Positions 36,428 to 49,093 are shown, numbered from the stretch's first letter. The stretch: DNA of 64,000 nucleotides from Romanomermis culicivorax (GCA_963922205.1 CAWUHX010000168.1:594760-658759), one strand, 5' to 3'. Made by a program: numbers and translations. The notes: generated by a model from the sequence alone, not told the origin.

Positions 36428-39400
36428 ATGAGCACCAATTGGTGGTTCGGAGCGTTCCGCGATCACGGAGCGCCGACTTGGTACGGCGACAATCGAACGC
36501 CGGTGATCAGCGATTCGACGACGATCACCGTATCGGTGGCTTTCGGTATATTGTTATCGGCATTTTTGGTCATTTTCCCGGGCATTAGACGAACGGTGAG
36601 CGGTGTCAGTTTTATTTCCAAAATTGAAAGATGGGCAAGTTGAGTAGCTTAGGTCGTTTTGTCCTTTTTGGGGTTGAGTTTACTGTAGGAGGGAAACTTC
36701 CTGGTAGCTTAAAAACTTTTTTTCTTCTGTCCTGCGCAACCTCGCCATATATTTTCGCACCTTTGGTCATCTCTCTCGACATGTGTTAGTTTTTCAAATT
36801 GAAAGATGAGCAAGTTGGGCAGCTTTGGTCATTTTGTAGTTTTTGGGCTTGAGTTTACTGTAGGAGGGAAACTTTCTGGTAGCTTAACAACTTTTGGTGC
36901 CATTTTTTCTTCTGTCCTGGGCAACCTGGCCAAATGTATTCGCACCTTTGGTCATCTCCCTCGACATTAAATGAACGGTGAGCGATGTCAGTTTTTCAAA
37001 TTGGAAGATGAGCAAGTTGGGCAGCCTTGGTCATTTTGTAGTTTTTGCGGTTGAGTTTACTATAGGTGGGTCACTCTCCGGCTGGTTAAAACCTTCAGCC
37101 GCATTTTCCTTTTGTCCTGCGCAGCCTTGACAAATGTATTCATGGCTTTTGGTCATGTTTCCCAGCATTATAGGAGCAGCGATTGTGTCACTTTTGAATC
37201 CAAAGATTGGCAAGTTGACCAGCTTGGGTCATTTTTTCCTTTCTGGGCTTGAGTTTACTGTAGGAGGGACACTCTTCGTAAGCTTGCGTTTGCACTTTTG
37301 GTCATCTTTCCCGGCATTAGAGGAGCAGTCATTGTGTCGCTTTTGAATTTAAAGATTGGCAAGTTGAGCAGCTTTTGGTCATTTTTTCCTTTCTGGCTTG
37401 AGTTTACTGTAGGAGGGACACTTTTCATAAGCTTGCGTTTGCACTTTTGATCATCTTTAGCGGCATTAGAGGAGCAGTGATTGTGTCGCTTTTGAATTTA
37501 AAGATTGGCAAGTTGAGCAGCTTTTGGTCATTTTTTCCTTTCTGGCTTGAGTTTACTGTAGGAGGGACACTTTTCGTAAGCTTGCGTTCGCGCTTTTCAT
37601 CATCTTTCCCGGCATTAGAGGAACGGTGAATGTGTCACTTTTGAATCCAAAGACTGGCAAGTTGAGCAGCTTAGGTCATTTTTTCCTTTCTGGGGTTGAG
37701 TTTACTGTAGGAGGGACACTTTTCGTAACCTTGCGTTTGCGCTTTTGATCATCTTTCGCGGCATTAGAGGAATGGTGAATGTGTCACTTTTGAATTTAAA
37801 GATTGGCAAGTTTAGCAGCTTTTGGTCATTTTTTCCTTCCTGACGTTGAGTTTACTGTAGGAGGGACACTTTTCGTAACCTTGCGTTTGCGCTTTTGATC
37901 ATCTTTCGCGGCATTAGAGGAACGGTGAATGTGTCACTTTTGAATTTAAAGATTGGCAAGTTTAGCAGCTTTTGGTCATTTTTTCCTTCCTGACGTTGAG
38001 TTTACTGTAGGAGGGACACTTTTCGTAACCTTGCGTTTGCACTTTTGATCATCTTTCGCGGCATTAGAGGAACGGTGAATGTGTCACTTTTGAATTTAAA
38101 GATTGGCAAGTTTAGCAGCTTTTGGTCATTTTTTCCTTTCTGGCTTGAGTTTACTGTAGGAAGATCACTTGTTTAAAGCTTGCGTTCATGCTTTTGGTCA
38201 TCTTTCCCGGCATTTGAGGATCAGTGAGTGTGTCACTTTTGAATTTAAAGATTGGCAAGTTTAGCAGCTTTTGGTCATTTTTTCCTTCCTGGGCTTGAGT
38301 TTACTGTAGGAGGGACACTTTTTGTAAGCTTGCAACTTTGGGTGCCATTTTTTTCTTTTGTCCTGCACAGCCTCGCCAAATATATAATTCTGCAACTAAT
38401 GCCTGAACATCAGTTTTTTTTCCAGAAATTGACCAGTCTATTGACAGTGACGCTCGCCATTATCGTCGGTGCTTTATTGATAAGTAAGCGCTATTTTAGC
38501 CAAAACCAGATTTCGTCCTTAGCAAACAACCTCGACTACGTGAATCTTTGACAACTTTGTAAAAAAAACTTTTCTCCGATCCTTTTCTTTTACATATTTG
38601 TAAGAAAGCAAATATTAATTTTTCGTCACCGACAAAAATTGACGTCACGGATGATTGGTGCAAAAATGAAAAATTTTGAAACTGGTTCAACATTTTTTTA
38701 CTCAAAAAAATGTTTTTCTATGATAACATAAACAAAAAAACCCCAAAAATATATAAAATGTTGTAGCAACTGGACTTAGTTGAAAATAGATTAGCCTCGG
38801 GATAATTTGCAAATATCCAACTGGAATAATAGCTAAGTTTAATAAGGCTAACCATACATGCACATAGGGGGGGGGGTAACCTGAGACCCTGGCCACCCCC
38901 CTCCTGACCCCTTAAAATTGTCAAACACCCCTCCCTGAACTTTTTTCAAGACAGCTTTTTTTTTTCTTTTTTGCTCCCCACCCACCCCTTACCCACTGGA
39001 TAAAAGGTCCTAGGACCCACCCCCCCCTGAAAATCCTTACTGTGCATGTCTGAGGCTAACTAACACAACATACAATAGTAATGTACTGAAAAGTAAAATG
39101 AATGACTATGCGAAATAACACGACTTATATACCATCATGGAATATTCTAGAATGTATGGAATATTTCGGAAGTTTCCAGAACTTTCCGGGAAAATGCAGT
39201 ACATAATAAGGCTAACCATATATGCACATAGGGGGGGGGGGTAACCTGAGACCCTGGCTACCCCCCTCCTGACCCCTTAAAATTGTCAAACACCCCTCCC
39301 TGAACTTTTTTGAAGACAGCTTTTTTTCATGATTTTTGCGTGAAAAACGAGCTTTTTTGCCCCCCTCCACCTTGCCCCCCCTACTCCCCGGATAAAAGGT

Positions 39401-42400
39401 CCTAGGACCCTGCGTCCTGAAAATTCTTACCATGCATGTCTAAGGCTAACTAACACAACATACAATAGTAATGTACTGAATAGTAAAATAAAGGACTATG
39501 CGAAATAACACGACTTATATGCTATGGCGGAAGTTTCTAGAACTTTCCGGGAAAGTGCAGTACATATTAAGGCTAACCATATATGCACATAGGAGGTAGG
39601 GTGTAAACCCCCATATCTGAGACCCTGGTAACCCCCCTGGCTCCTTAAAAAGGGCTCCCTGAACTTTTTTCAAGACAGCTTTTTTGATGATTTTTTTTGC
39701 ATATTCTGTAGGAAAAACATGGTTTCAGAACTTTTTTAGTGTTTTTTTGCTCCACACCCCCCCCCTACCCCCTGGATAAAAGGTCCTAGGACCCTGCCCC
39801 CTGAAAATTCTTACCATGCATGTCTAAGGCTAGCTAACACAACATACAATAGTAATGTACTGAATAGTAAAATGAACGACTATGCGAAATAACACGGCTT
39901 ATATACCATCACGGAATATTCTAGAATATTGTCGAAGTTTCTAGAACTCTACGGGAAAATGCAGTATATAAAATGTTCCTGCGCATCATATAATGTGATC
40001 ATACTGTAGGATATGTCAACTTGGAAGCTTGCCAAAACATGATTTTGTGGTTTCTCAGGCTTCCGGATGCAAGTTTGAGACTAGAAATTCCCATTTTTAG
40101 GGCATCAAAATTTTTTTTCAGTATGCGGCTATTATCCGGCTTGGCACGTCGCCGACGTCTACATTATGGCGCCGTACAGGACTTTCAGCCCCGAAAGGGT
40201 CAATGCCGTTCTGGGTGTACACGTCGGGCTACAATACGTAAATATAACCTTGAAAGGTAGGTAGTATCTACAGTACACTTTCAGAAAAAAAACATTGCGC
40301 AACTTTTTAGGATTCCCCGAAAGTAACGAAGACCGACATATGGATTATAATTTTCGTTTTGGATTCTACGACGGTAAATTCGCGTAAAATTTTGAATTTT
40401 TTTAATAGGAAATTTTTTTGTCAATTTCAAGCCAAATCTATGCAAAACGACCTCCGAGAAGGTTTGGAGAAAGGTCTACCATTCCCCGTGTTGACGGTCA
40501 TCGAGTATTTGAGCGTCGACCGAGCGGGTTTCGCGTGGGGTCGACGTTATCGTTTGGCCGGCTATTACACAAGTATCATTTTGTGGTAAGTTGTGATTTA
40601 GGCTCCAAAATTTCACATTTTCTCTTTTTTCTACATTTTGCATGGGAAAAGTACGCCATGAAAATTTTTCTACGCTCTACGTAATTGGAGCGAGAACTGT
40701 TCAAATTATCACCGTTTAAGAGAAAAATGCGCCCGTAAAAATATCCCGTAATCCGGTTTTTTGTTGTTAATGAAAAAAAATCGATTTTAAATTGGCAATA
40801 AAATGAATGACTATGCGAAATAACGACGATGATATACCATTACGGAATATTCTGGAACATTGTAGAATATTATAGAATATTGTGGAAGGTTCTAGAACTT
40901 TTCAGTACGCGAAATGTACCTGCAAATCATAGTATGTAATCATACTGTAAGATGTACACTTTTTTAAGGCTATCATTCGCTTTATGGCTTCTCCACTTGA
41001 TCGTTCTGTGTTTGGCGCCCAAATATTATTCCCGGTTGGTCACTTGCATCGGCGTTTGTATACTAACGGCCGACGTCATCTACGTCATGTCGTGTCCGAA
41101 AACTTTGCTCATTCCATTTTCGAACGCCCAAGGATTTACCGAAATTTTGATTTTTCAATTCGGCTGGTGTCTATGGGCTACGTTGTCGGTTGGTGAGTGA
41201 AAATTTTTTCAATGACGCAATGTCACTTTTCTACGTAGAAATACTCTTTTAGGACTAGCGTGCTTCGTTTACGGCATCGTTATTTATATGCTCGAAGCCC
41301 GAACTGCCTGCAAATTTTTCATGTTCATCCACGAATACGATGAAGATTACGCTTACGAAACGCCAATTTTCTCGGTTAAAATGACGCGGCCCCTGTTACG
41401 GCAAATGGTCGACAACCATCGACGCCACCACGACGCTTTAGCTTCGGCGGCCAGGCGACAAGTTCATTTGTCGCCGCAACAGTTGTCGTCGATCGAGGCC
41501 GCAACAACGATGACAAGCGGCTTGGGTACTAGTCGGGCGTCATTCGAATCGTCGTCCATGGTTGTTGGGTCGCGTAAAAATTTCGACCAACAAATTATGA
41601 GTTTAGATAGCCGGCGGAGTAGCGAGGAACAAGAATCGGAGCCCGGTTCGACGAGAGCTAGCATCAAAAGTTCTATATCCTACGAAGAGGAAGTGCCGGC
41701 TAAGGAATTGATCCTTGACTGTGAAAATGATAAAGGTAAAAATGTGTAAGTCTACTGGCGATGAGCTACCATTGTCTATCTTTCAGCATGGGCCGTTCAG
41801 GAAAATAAGGACGCTTTCGTCTACAACGATATGCCTCAATCGGAACATAGTCGTAAAGAGTCGATCGCCTCGTCCCAAAAATCTACTGCTTCGATCAAGT
41901 CGGTACTTTCGTCCTATAAACGTCATCGAGGACAGGGCGTCAGCGAATCGTCGACATCTTCGGCGACGAGTAGTCAACGAGGCCGCAAGAGAAAAGTCAA
42001 ATCGAAATCCAAATTTTCCGACGCTTGTATCGTCGACAAGTTCGTCATACAAGATGTCGACGAGCAAATGCTGTCGGCGAATCAAGTCAATAATTGTTCG
42101 GATTTGACCTTACGAGCCGATGACGACAAATGTGTCGAAATTGATATCGCGAGTGATGAGCCCGTCCAGTTCACATTGGACATTGACGACGTTTCGGAAC
42201 AGGAGGCGGGGCCATCGTCATCGTCAACAACATTGGACGTATTCCGTCCGCGTCCGCGTCTAACAAGACGAAACTCCAATTTGCCGCCTTTACAAAGCGC
42301 ACCTCGACTATTACAGGACTATCGCCCTCCAACGTTAAACTGCAGTAATCTCATATCGCCGGCCAGTGATCAGAAAATTATCAATTTAACATTCCCCGGC

Positions 42401-42686
42401 TTCGATGATGTTGACAATGATATGCATCATCAAGTACGAAATGTTAGGGATACTGTAGCTATAGTAAATGACGTCGAAAATGATAGACGTTTAACATTGA
42501 CTCGTCGAATCAATGGATTTGCAGGTTCCAATACGGCCGGCAAAATCCAACGGAGGCAGAGTATAACAGGCCAGAAGCCAATGGCGAGTGCCATTAAAAG
42601 GTGAGAAAGCTGTTGAGGTTACATTACGTAATAATGTAATGAAATTTTTTTCTTCCAGATCTGCTACAGTAATAAGAAGACAATGA
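36428..42686 (+). CDS. DUOXA: Dual oxidase maturation factor
   Basis: DUOXA family: a five-pass membrane protein that partners dual oxidase (Duox) for ER exit and H2O2 production. Exons: 36428-36595, 38426-38483, 40122-40256, 40311-40373, 40432-40585, 40969-41192, 41253-41735, 41787-42600 and 42659-42686 (TGA). All phases match, giving 708 residues. Family landmarks: WFGAFRDHGAPTWYG at the N terminus; membrane segment 1 ending LVIFPGIRR (residues about 32-54); segment 2 in exon 2; the extracellular VHVGLQYVNITL with a sequon; EKGLPFPV; GRRYRLAGYYTSIILW; then segments 3-5 in exons 6-7. Vertebrate DUOXA is about 340 residues; here a Ser-rich, probably cytosolic tail of about 370 residues is added (exons 7-8). 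Intron 1 is a repeat of the exon 1 end; introns 2 and 5 carry HSE cassettes. Confidence 0.95.
36596..38330. repeat. About 150-bp tandem repeat in DUOXA intron 1, derived from exon 1
   Basis: About ten units. From 37312 onward the spacing is very regular (about 37312, 37462, 37610, 37759, 37909, 38059, 38209). Each contains a copy of the last coding bases of exon 1 with its splice donor (real: GGCATTAGACGAACGGTGAG; copies: GGCATTAGAGGAACGGTGAA), plus AAAGATTGGCAAGTTTAGCA and GAGTTTACTGTAGGAGGGAC. Confidence 0.9.
38853..39052. mobile_element. hAT-like MITE, 8-bp target duplication
   Basis: Ends CATACATGCACA and TGTGCATGTCTG with internal G and C runs. It is flanked by AGGCTAAC on both sides, an 8-bp duplication as in hAT elements. 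Confidence 0.75.
39217..39442. mobile_element. hAT-like MITE, second tandem copy
   Basis: Ends CATATATGCACA and GCATGTCTA, again flanked by AGGCTAAC. It contains GGTCCTAGGACC near its right end. Confidence 0.75.
39578..39826. mobile_element. hAT-like MITE, third tandem copy
   Basis: Same ends; flanked by AGGCTAAC on the left and AGGCTAGC on the right (7 of 8 bases), consistent with an older duplication. Confidence 0.7.
40798..40960 (-). promoter_or_regulatory. HSE/TATA cassette in DUOXA intron 5
   Basis: Plus-strand order AAAATGAATGACTATGCGAA, a TATA-like GATATACC, HSE cluster (40848-40900), then ACCTGCAAATCATAGTATGT. The conserved distal end finishes only a few bases before the acceptor of DUOXA exon 6 (40968), so the splice-acceptor tract directly abuts the repeat. 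Confidence 0.55.
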
Positions 42687-42869
42687 TATCGCGATCATAT
42701 GTTGTAAATCCCTTCGATGATTGCTCCTTCCCGCAGGACCAAGTGTCTATACTATATTGTATTTTTGCTGTTTTGTACTCCTTTTGTATTTTATACCGTA
42801 ATTCTAGTCACTCGATGATTAGACGATGAAATTTGAGAATGTTTGCGGATTTTCATCAATCGGCTGAAA

Positions 42870-43085
42870 AATTTAGCAAAAAGTTAGGAAAATCTGCGTC
42901 CGCTACTCGAATCCAAATGCGCATTTTGGACACTGAAAATTTGTTCCATGGTAACATACAGCATTCTATTAGTAGGATTGATGTTTCATGATCCAAATCT
43001 GCATTTTGGACACTGGAAATTTGTTCTATGGTAACATACAACATTCCATCCATAGGACTGATGCTTCATGGAATGCTTAGGTTCT
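42870..43085. repeat. About 85-bp direct duplication
   Basis: Two units containing ATTTTGGACACTGRAAATTTGTTC and ATGGTAACATACARCATTC, 3' of DUOXA. Otherwise no feature between 42687 and 43085. Confidence 0.75.
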
Positions 43086-44316
43086 GGACACGTCCATTTT
43101 GGTCGAGCCCTGGTCATGCGATGGTCACTCCGACTGCGACATTGGCCAGTGGTGGGACAGCTCTAGGGCCAACCAGGAAGCCCTTCAACTTTGGTGAGTG
43201 TGTCATGCGTGAAAATAAAAGTTTAGACGACGGAACGCAAAGCTGTGTAGCTTGACGATTTGTCACGCGTTTTAGAAGAGACGTATGGAACGTAATAGAT
43301 CGTGCGGAACGCTAGAAACGGAACACTCGGAGTGTTTGACGAAATCAACGCAACGATAGTCGAACGCAGGAGATTGATGGGCTCGTAGAGAGCCCTGCGT
43401 CAATTATCCAGGGATCTTCGCTCAGGTCGTCAAAGGTTTTCAGATGCCGAAACTCGCGCCATACTATCTTAACTGCTTTGGAGTTTCACCTGAATACTCA
43501 AACTATTTTCCAAATAGTTTGACTCAACCTAGAACACACTTTCTCCACACAATTTACTAATGTACAAGTCGCCGCCTCACACTCTCCAGACAAACAGGAA
43601 AATACGACCGTCTGGCTACAGTACAACAAAACTCTAATCAAAAACATTTTTACAATTTCTTCACATCATAGCCACACCTCTCCGCGGGTCTTGTCACGAT
43701 CTTTCTTCTTCGAACTTGCTGATCTTTTTTCGAAAACAACACAAACTTTACAAATACGCCAAATCACTCCACAACAAGTGTACAGGGGTTGCTCCAAGGG
43801 TTGGGTCCTGGATGTGGTCATTTTCATTGAGCGTTGATTGCAGGATGGTCACACCTACCCTGACATTGGTGAGAGCTAGAGAGCCCTTCAACACTGCTGA
43901 GTGTATTAGAGCCTCCAAGTTGCTCCAAAGGCCACATTCCAAAGTTGGTTTTGTTTGTTGAGTCCTGGTTGCGCTATGGTCACACCTACCCCAACATTGG
44001 CCAGTGCTAAGGAGCCATTCATTACTGATGGACAATTTAGGGCCTCCATGTTGCTCCAAGGGACACACCCCGAAGTTGGTTTTTTTACTGAGCCCTGGTT
44101 CTGGCATGGTCACACCTACCCCCATGTTGGCTAATCCTAGGGAGCCCTTGAACACTGGTGACCATCTCAGGGCCTCCCTGTTCCTCCAAGGGACACATCC
44201 CAAATCCATCCATTTTTGTTGAGCTCTGGTCATTGCGTGGTCACTCCTACCGTGACATTGGCCAGTGGTGGGACAGCTCTAGGGCCAACCAGGAAGCCCT
44301 TCAACTTTGGTGAGTG
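43086..44316. repeat. About 130-bp satellite, left block, split by a solo LTR
   Basis: GC-richer tandem units with TTGAGCCCTGGTT, GGTCACACCTACC, GACATTGGCCAGTG and TTGCTCCAAGGGACACA. The block is interrupted by the LTR at 43201-43776. The 43777-44316 part is nearly identical to 56584-57125. Confidence 0.85.
43201..43776 (-). mobile_element. Solo LTR (576 bp)
   Basis: Same length and nearly the same sequence as the LTRs of the adjacent element, TGTC...AACA on the plus strand, flanked on both sides by AGTG. Confidence 0.95.
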
Positions 44317-44892
44317 TGTCATGCGTGAAAATAAAAGTTTAGACGACGGAACGCAAAGCTGTGTAGCTTGACGATTTATCGCGCGTTTTAGAAGAGACGT
44401 ATGGAACGTAATAGATCGTGCGGAACGCTAGAAACGGAACACTCGGAGTGTTTGACGAAATCAACGCAATGATAGTCGAACGCAGGAGATTGACGGGCTC
44501 GTAGAGAGCGCTGTGTCAATTATCCAGGGATCTTCGCTCAGGTCGTCAAAGGTTTTCAGATGCCCAAACTCGCACCATACTATCTTAACCGCTTTGGAGT
44601 TTCACCTGAATACTCAAACTATTTTCCAAATAGTTTGACTCAACCTAGAACACACTTTCTCCACACAATTTACTAATGTACAAGTCGCCGCCTCACACTC
44701 TCCAGACAAACAGGAAAATACGACCGTCTGGCTACAGTACAACAAAACTCTAATCAAAAACATTTTTACAATTTCTTCACATCATAGCCACGCCTCTCCG
44801 CGGGTCTTGTCACGATCTTTCTTCTTCAAACTTGCTGATCTGTTTTCGAAAACAACACAAACTTTACAAATACGCCAAATCGCTCCACAACA
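44317..44892 (-). repeat. 3' LTR
   Basis: Minus-strand sequence runs TGTTGTGG...CATGACA. Preceded on the minus strand by the polypurine tract. Confidence 0.95.
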
Positions 44893-44906
44893 CTCCTCCC
44901 CCTTTT
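44893..44906 (-). promoter_or_regulatory. Polypurine tract
   Basis: Minus strand AAAAGGGGGAGGAG directly adjoins the 3' LTR, the expected site for plus-strand DNA priming. Confidence 0.9.
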
Positions 44907-45249
44907 GATGTAAATCGCCTTAAGCGATTTTGACATGTCGTGGTGAGTTGACGTTTTGATCGCATGAGAGTGTTTAGCTCGTTTTTTGGCAAGTATCTTT
45001 TGACGGTTTGTCTCTCTGGCACTCTTATGCTGCGGCACATACTACACAAAGAAATAAACAAAGAAGATATTAACGATGTTATCACAAAATGTTACGGCAC
45101 AAAGCGATGAGCAAATGAAAACTAGTATTTTACACCGAGAACTTTAAAAAATTTTAGAGATTTGAAAAGAAAAGATTCCAGTGGAAAAGACAATAAACTA
45201 GTGAAAGAAAAGAGATGCGTTTAGCATCGTGATACTTATCCATTTCGAC

Positions 45250-48200
45250 TCATTTCGGTGGAAATCCGCAACCTTTCGGCAAAACTTTCGTCGGAGTTTT
45301 GCTCGCTTTCAGAATGCCTGGCGGAGGCATCTGTATCGATTGACTCGTAGTCGGCGCTCGTGGGGCCAAAGCTCTTTGCGCAGCTCCCAATGACGTTCCA
45401 ACTCCAACAACCGGTAGTTGAGTCGTCCTGGTTGTGGTCATAGTGATAATCGGAGCCGGCGTCATTTGATACTTTTGAGGTACGGCCGCTTTTGCTAGCG
45501 CTATCGCGTCTTTCTGTTTCTTTTCCTCGGCTCTTTTATCCATTTCGATTTGGTATTCGCGATGAATTTCTCGAATGATGGCCTTTCTTTCTTCGGTTGC
45601 CGGATAATTCGGGGCTCTCGTATCGGTCAAGCATTGCAAAATGTAGCATAGAGCCATTGAATATGAATTATCGGTCGTTTTGTAGTCGTAGGCCTGTCGG
45701 GTATGAAAGAGGAACAGCGTGAGCTGCTTTATAACGATTGCATTTTCAGCGCCGTAATACTTATAATAGTCGCACATCCAGCTTAGGAGAACTGCAGTGA
45801 GTTCTTCCGTACAATGTGGATCTCGACGCAAAAATCGTGCTTGAAAATAGTCAGGGAAGTCCTGAGCTATTTGCTGCGAAGCCGCGGTGGCTTGACGTAA
45901 AATCATCGGATAAAAATTTAGATGGGCGCGATTGAAGTAATTAATGATAATTGCTTCATCGGTCCTTCTCGGTTGGATTTGGGCCATTATAGGCGCAGTA
46001 GGTAGGCTAGGGTACCGTTCTTCGGGCGGTGTACGTTGTCTACCGTATCGGCGATACAGGATTTTATATTCTCGGATGGTTTGCTGTGGCTTTTGTTGTT
46101 CGCTAGCCATTTCCGCTTGTTGTGACGTTGTCGGTTCGTCAATCATCGGTTCAGAGCCAGCTGTAGGAGGCTGTTGGGTCTCTAGTTCCTCTTTTCGCAA
46201 CTGATTGCGTTTTAAGGCACTAGCCCATTCGATTCTCTTTTGTCGATCTTTCGAATCGCTAGGGTGTTCTCGTCTATAGTCGCGATCACGATGAAATTTT
46301 CTCGGTCGTTCGTTGGACGCGTATTCACCATGACGATATTTTTGACTATGGTAATCATCGTTTTCTTTTCGTGTAGTAGACTGTGAAGGTCGTTCTCGTG
46401 ATCGGGTATCGGTTTCTTTATGTTCTCTACTTCGCGTATCATCTCGCGAATCACGTCGTTTCTTAGATGGGGGCACGTAGTTAGGATCTTCTGGGTGAGA
46501 TTCCAGATAATCCTGTATAGTGCGCAATTGTCTATTGATCGCGTTTCGTCTTCGAAACAGCGAAAACTGATACGCTCTAACGTCGCGAATGGGTTCACCA
46601 TGTTCGTCGCAAAGTCGATCTTTTTTCACCTCCAAAACAGGAGTCGTAGTTTCGGTACTGATAGGTGTAGAGGTGTCTTCCTCGTTTTTCTTCGGTATTC
46701 TATATCGTGTAGGGATTATTTTTGGAGGAATCATTTTCGATTCGTCATCATCACCGTCATCTATTTGTGAGATGTCGTACATGGACGAAGTTTTCACCAA
46801 CGCGGCTTTTTCTCCTATGTTTTGATTTTTTATCAAATCCGATTCTAACTCGAATGTACTATACGATAGATTCTTTGATAATGGTGTTAATGAAGATGTG
46901 GTTTTAGCCGTCGTCATCGGTGCAGTAGTATCGGTTGTCGATACGTCTTCATCTTCCCTATCGATTTGTATAACGTCAGTTTCGGTTGGAACTTCCGTTT
47001 TTACTGCGAACGATTCCTCCGCGGTTTGTTTTATTAACGATTCAACGGCCATTGCCGTTTCTGTATCGAATTCAGTTTCCGCAAAAGATTGTATAGGAGC
47101 CTGAGTAGGCGTTTTTGTCGGACTTTCTCCCGTCAACGTAGTACTCGGATGTACGGGTAGATTCGAACTCATTGTTAAAATATGACTAGGCGGAAAACAA
47201 ATGAGTTGTTCGCATTTTCGTGACATCAAAATCGGTGAGTTATACGAAAAATAGTAGTAGGGGTTCTCCCTATACTTCTTTTTCGTCACGAGATCGGTTT
47301 TGTTGGAGACAGGAAAACTGTCGTTTCGGAATACGATAGGTCGCATGAAATATCGATTTGCGTATATCGGTCGTTTATTGTCACTACGATTCTTTTCGTT
47401 ATATGGTAAGCGATTAGCCCATTCCATCAGTTCGAATTCGAACGTTCCGTCTCGTTTTACCCAATTTCGCTCGCAGATGAGATCGATTTCGATACTGTCG
47501 CTTTTCGCCATTAGTTTCGGAATTTCGTTTTTAATTATAGCTCACAATTCCATTTCGGAATGTGGGGAGCATACGTGTGCGACTAATGGCATAGTTCCAC
47601 GAACGGCGTTCATCCATTCATGATGGTTCGGAAGCGAGTAAAGCGTCATTAGAGCCGGCGTTTCGGCAATTTGATGATCGAATTTCATTTCATAAATCGG
47701 CCAGGTTTCGGGAGGACGGTATGTCGAAAACGGATCGTTTATGACTAGATTGAAATTCATCTGCTTTGCTTCGTCACTCGTTACCATATTTTGGTCTATT
47801 TTGGACAGAAATAGGAGCGACATAGGAGCGCCGACAGCGTGATGAATACTAGTTATGTCATTAGAGCGTAAAGCTCTGTCTATGACTCTAGCGCATATAG
47901 CAGCGTCATCGTACGGTTCGATTTTACCGTCGTCGGTCGAAGACAACGTGTTTTGCTTGCTACCCTTTATCATCGGTAGTTTCCAAGGGTGCATTTTTAG
48001 GCCCAATGATTTAGTGAAGTGTTCCACGTTTACGTGATTGTACAAACAATATCGCATGTTCGGAACCTTATAATCATAGAATATGATTCAGTTCAATGCT
48101 AGAATTTCGTCGCGCATGATCGCATGCAGCATGCTTTTCCAAAGTATCCGATCTATGACGCCGAATGCGCCTTTTTCATCGCCTTCGCGGTCGACGTTCA

Positions 48201-49032
48201 CGTTATCGTACAAATTTTGCGTTGCGATATGTATGAATTCGGGCGGTAGAAAATCGTGCGGAAAGATTTGTATGTTATTGTATACGCTATCTACGAAACC
48301 GTAGCACCCGTATGCTAGAAACGTCAAAATCGGGTAGTACGTGTCCAAAATCGAGTAGGTTAGAACCTGTTCATCGGGTTTGCCTGCTTGGGCGATTCGG
48401 TCGTTCGCTTGCGGAAAGTACAACGTAAAACGTTCTATGTCTAATGCGAATGCATCGGCGACTATACCTTTTAGTTTTTTGTTTTCGGGGCAAAGACCGA
48501 TCAGAGGTACCCTTTCCCACTTTTCAGGTGAGCGTTCGATATTCTCTAGTATTATCTGGACATCGACCAGAATACTAGGTGCGAGCACTGTAGAGTGCGT
48601 TTTTCGAGCGTCGGATGAATAGTAGTCGCGTCCGTGCATGTCCTTTAGACATTTCCAGTCGTCGGCCTGGTCAAAACCGATAACGATGGTTTTGGGAGCC
48701 AATACGAATTCGTAAAAAGCCGTCCAATCTTCGGGAGTGGCCGCTAGGGCGTTGAACATTATAGTGTATCCAGTTGGGAAGCCCAACTGGACGAACCGAG
48801 CAACGTGGGTCGCGTTTCGGTTCACTATATTCATTTTCGTCTTTTTGTGAATGTACAATTGATTAGTCGAGATCTTTTCGACGTCAAATCCGACCAATAC
48901 GTGGCCGCGAATCGAATGCGCTGACAAAGCCCTTTTCAATTCTCCGCTTTCAACGTATCCCGGGTCGCGCAGGACATTGAGGGGGCCTGGCGTATACCCT
49001 TTCGAACCATCATTCGAATTCTGTGATTCTTA
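45250..49032 (-). CDS. Extra 3' frame of the retroelement: DEDDy exonuclease domain plus long unknown region
   Basis: One reading frame runs from about 49032 to 45250, broken only by TGA at 48088-48090 and 47542-47544. The first part (from about 48930) has the three motifs of a DEDDy 3'-5' exonuclease of the MUT-7/EXD type: LVGFDVE (DxE); [14 protein letters not shown] (second Asp); and [12 protein letters not shown] (YxxxD). The middle part (48057-47542) has no domain I recognise. The last part (47511-45250, 753 residues) is Thr/Ser- and charge-rich with a compact segment near its end (about 46000-45550). No envelope-like signal peptide or membrane anchor is seen. Placement after integrase suggests a spliced or subgenomic mRNA. 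The nuclease call rests on motif spacing. Confidence 0.65.
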
Positions 49033-49093
49033 TCATGCGTTTGATGTTGTATTCTGAAAAATATCATAAAATTTTGATTAATTTCTGTGAGAT

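Larger units (their letters stand above)
38825..40015 (-). mobile_element. Three tandem HSE/TATA cassettes, each split by a hAT-like MITE
   Basis: Lies in DUOXA intron 2. Each unit is a cassette fragment (AAGGCTAACTAACACAACAT..., TATATACC, HSE cluster) interrupted at the same point by a small inverted-end element. The last cassette (39827-40015) is complete. Identical insertion points show that one insertion was later copied in tandem. Putative transcription is minus, antisense to DUOXA. Confidence 0.75.

Noticed and set aside
43748..44233. 161-codon frame in the 130-bp satellite (and similar frames at 56555-57019 and 58723-59503)
   Set aside because: Repeat-derived; frames shift between units and no codon bias or known domain is visible.
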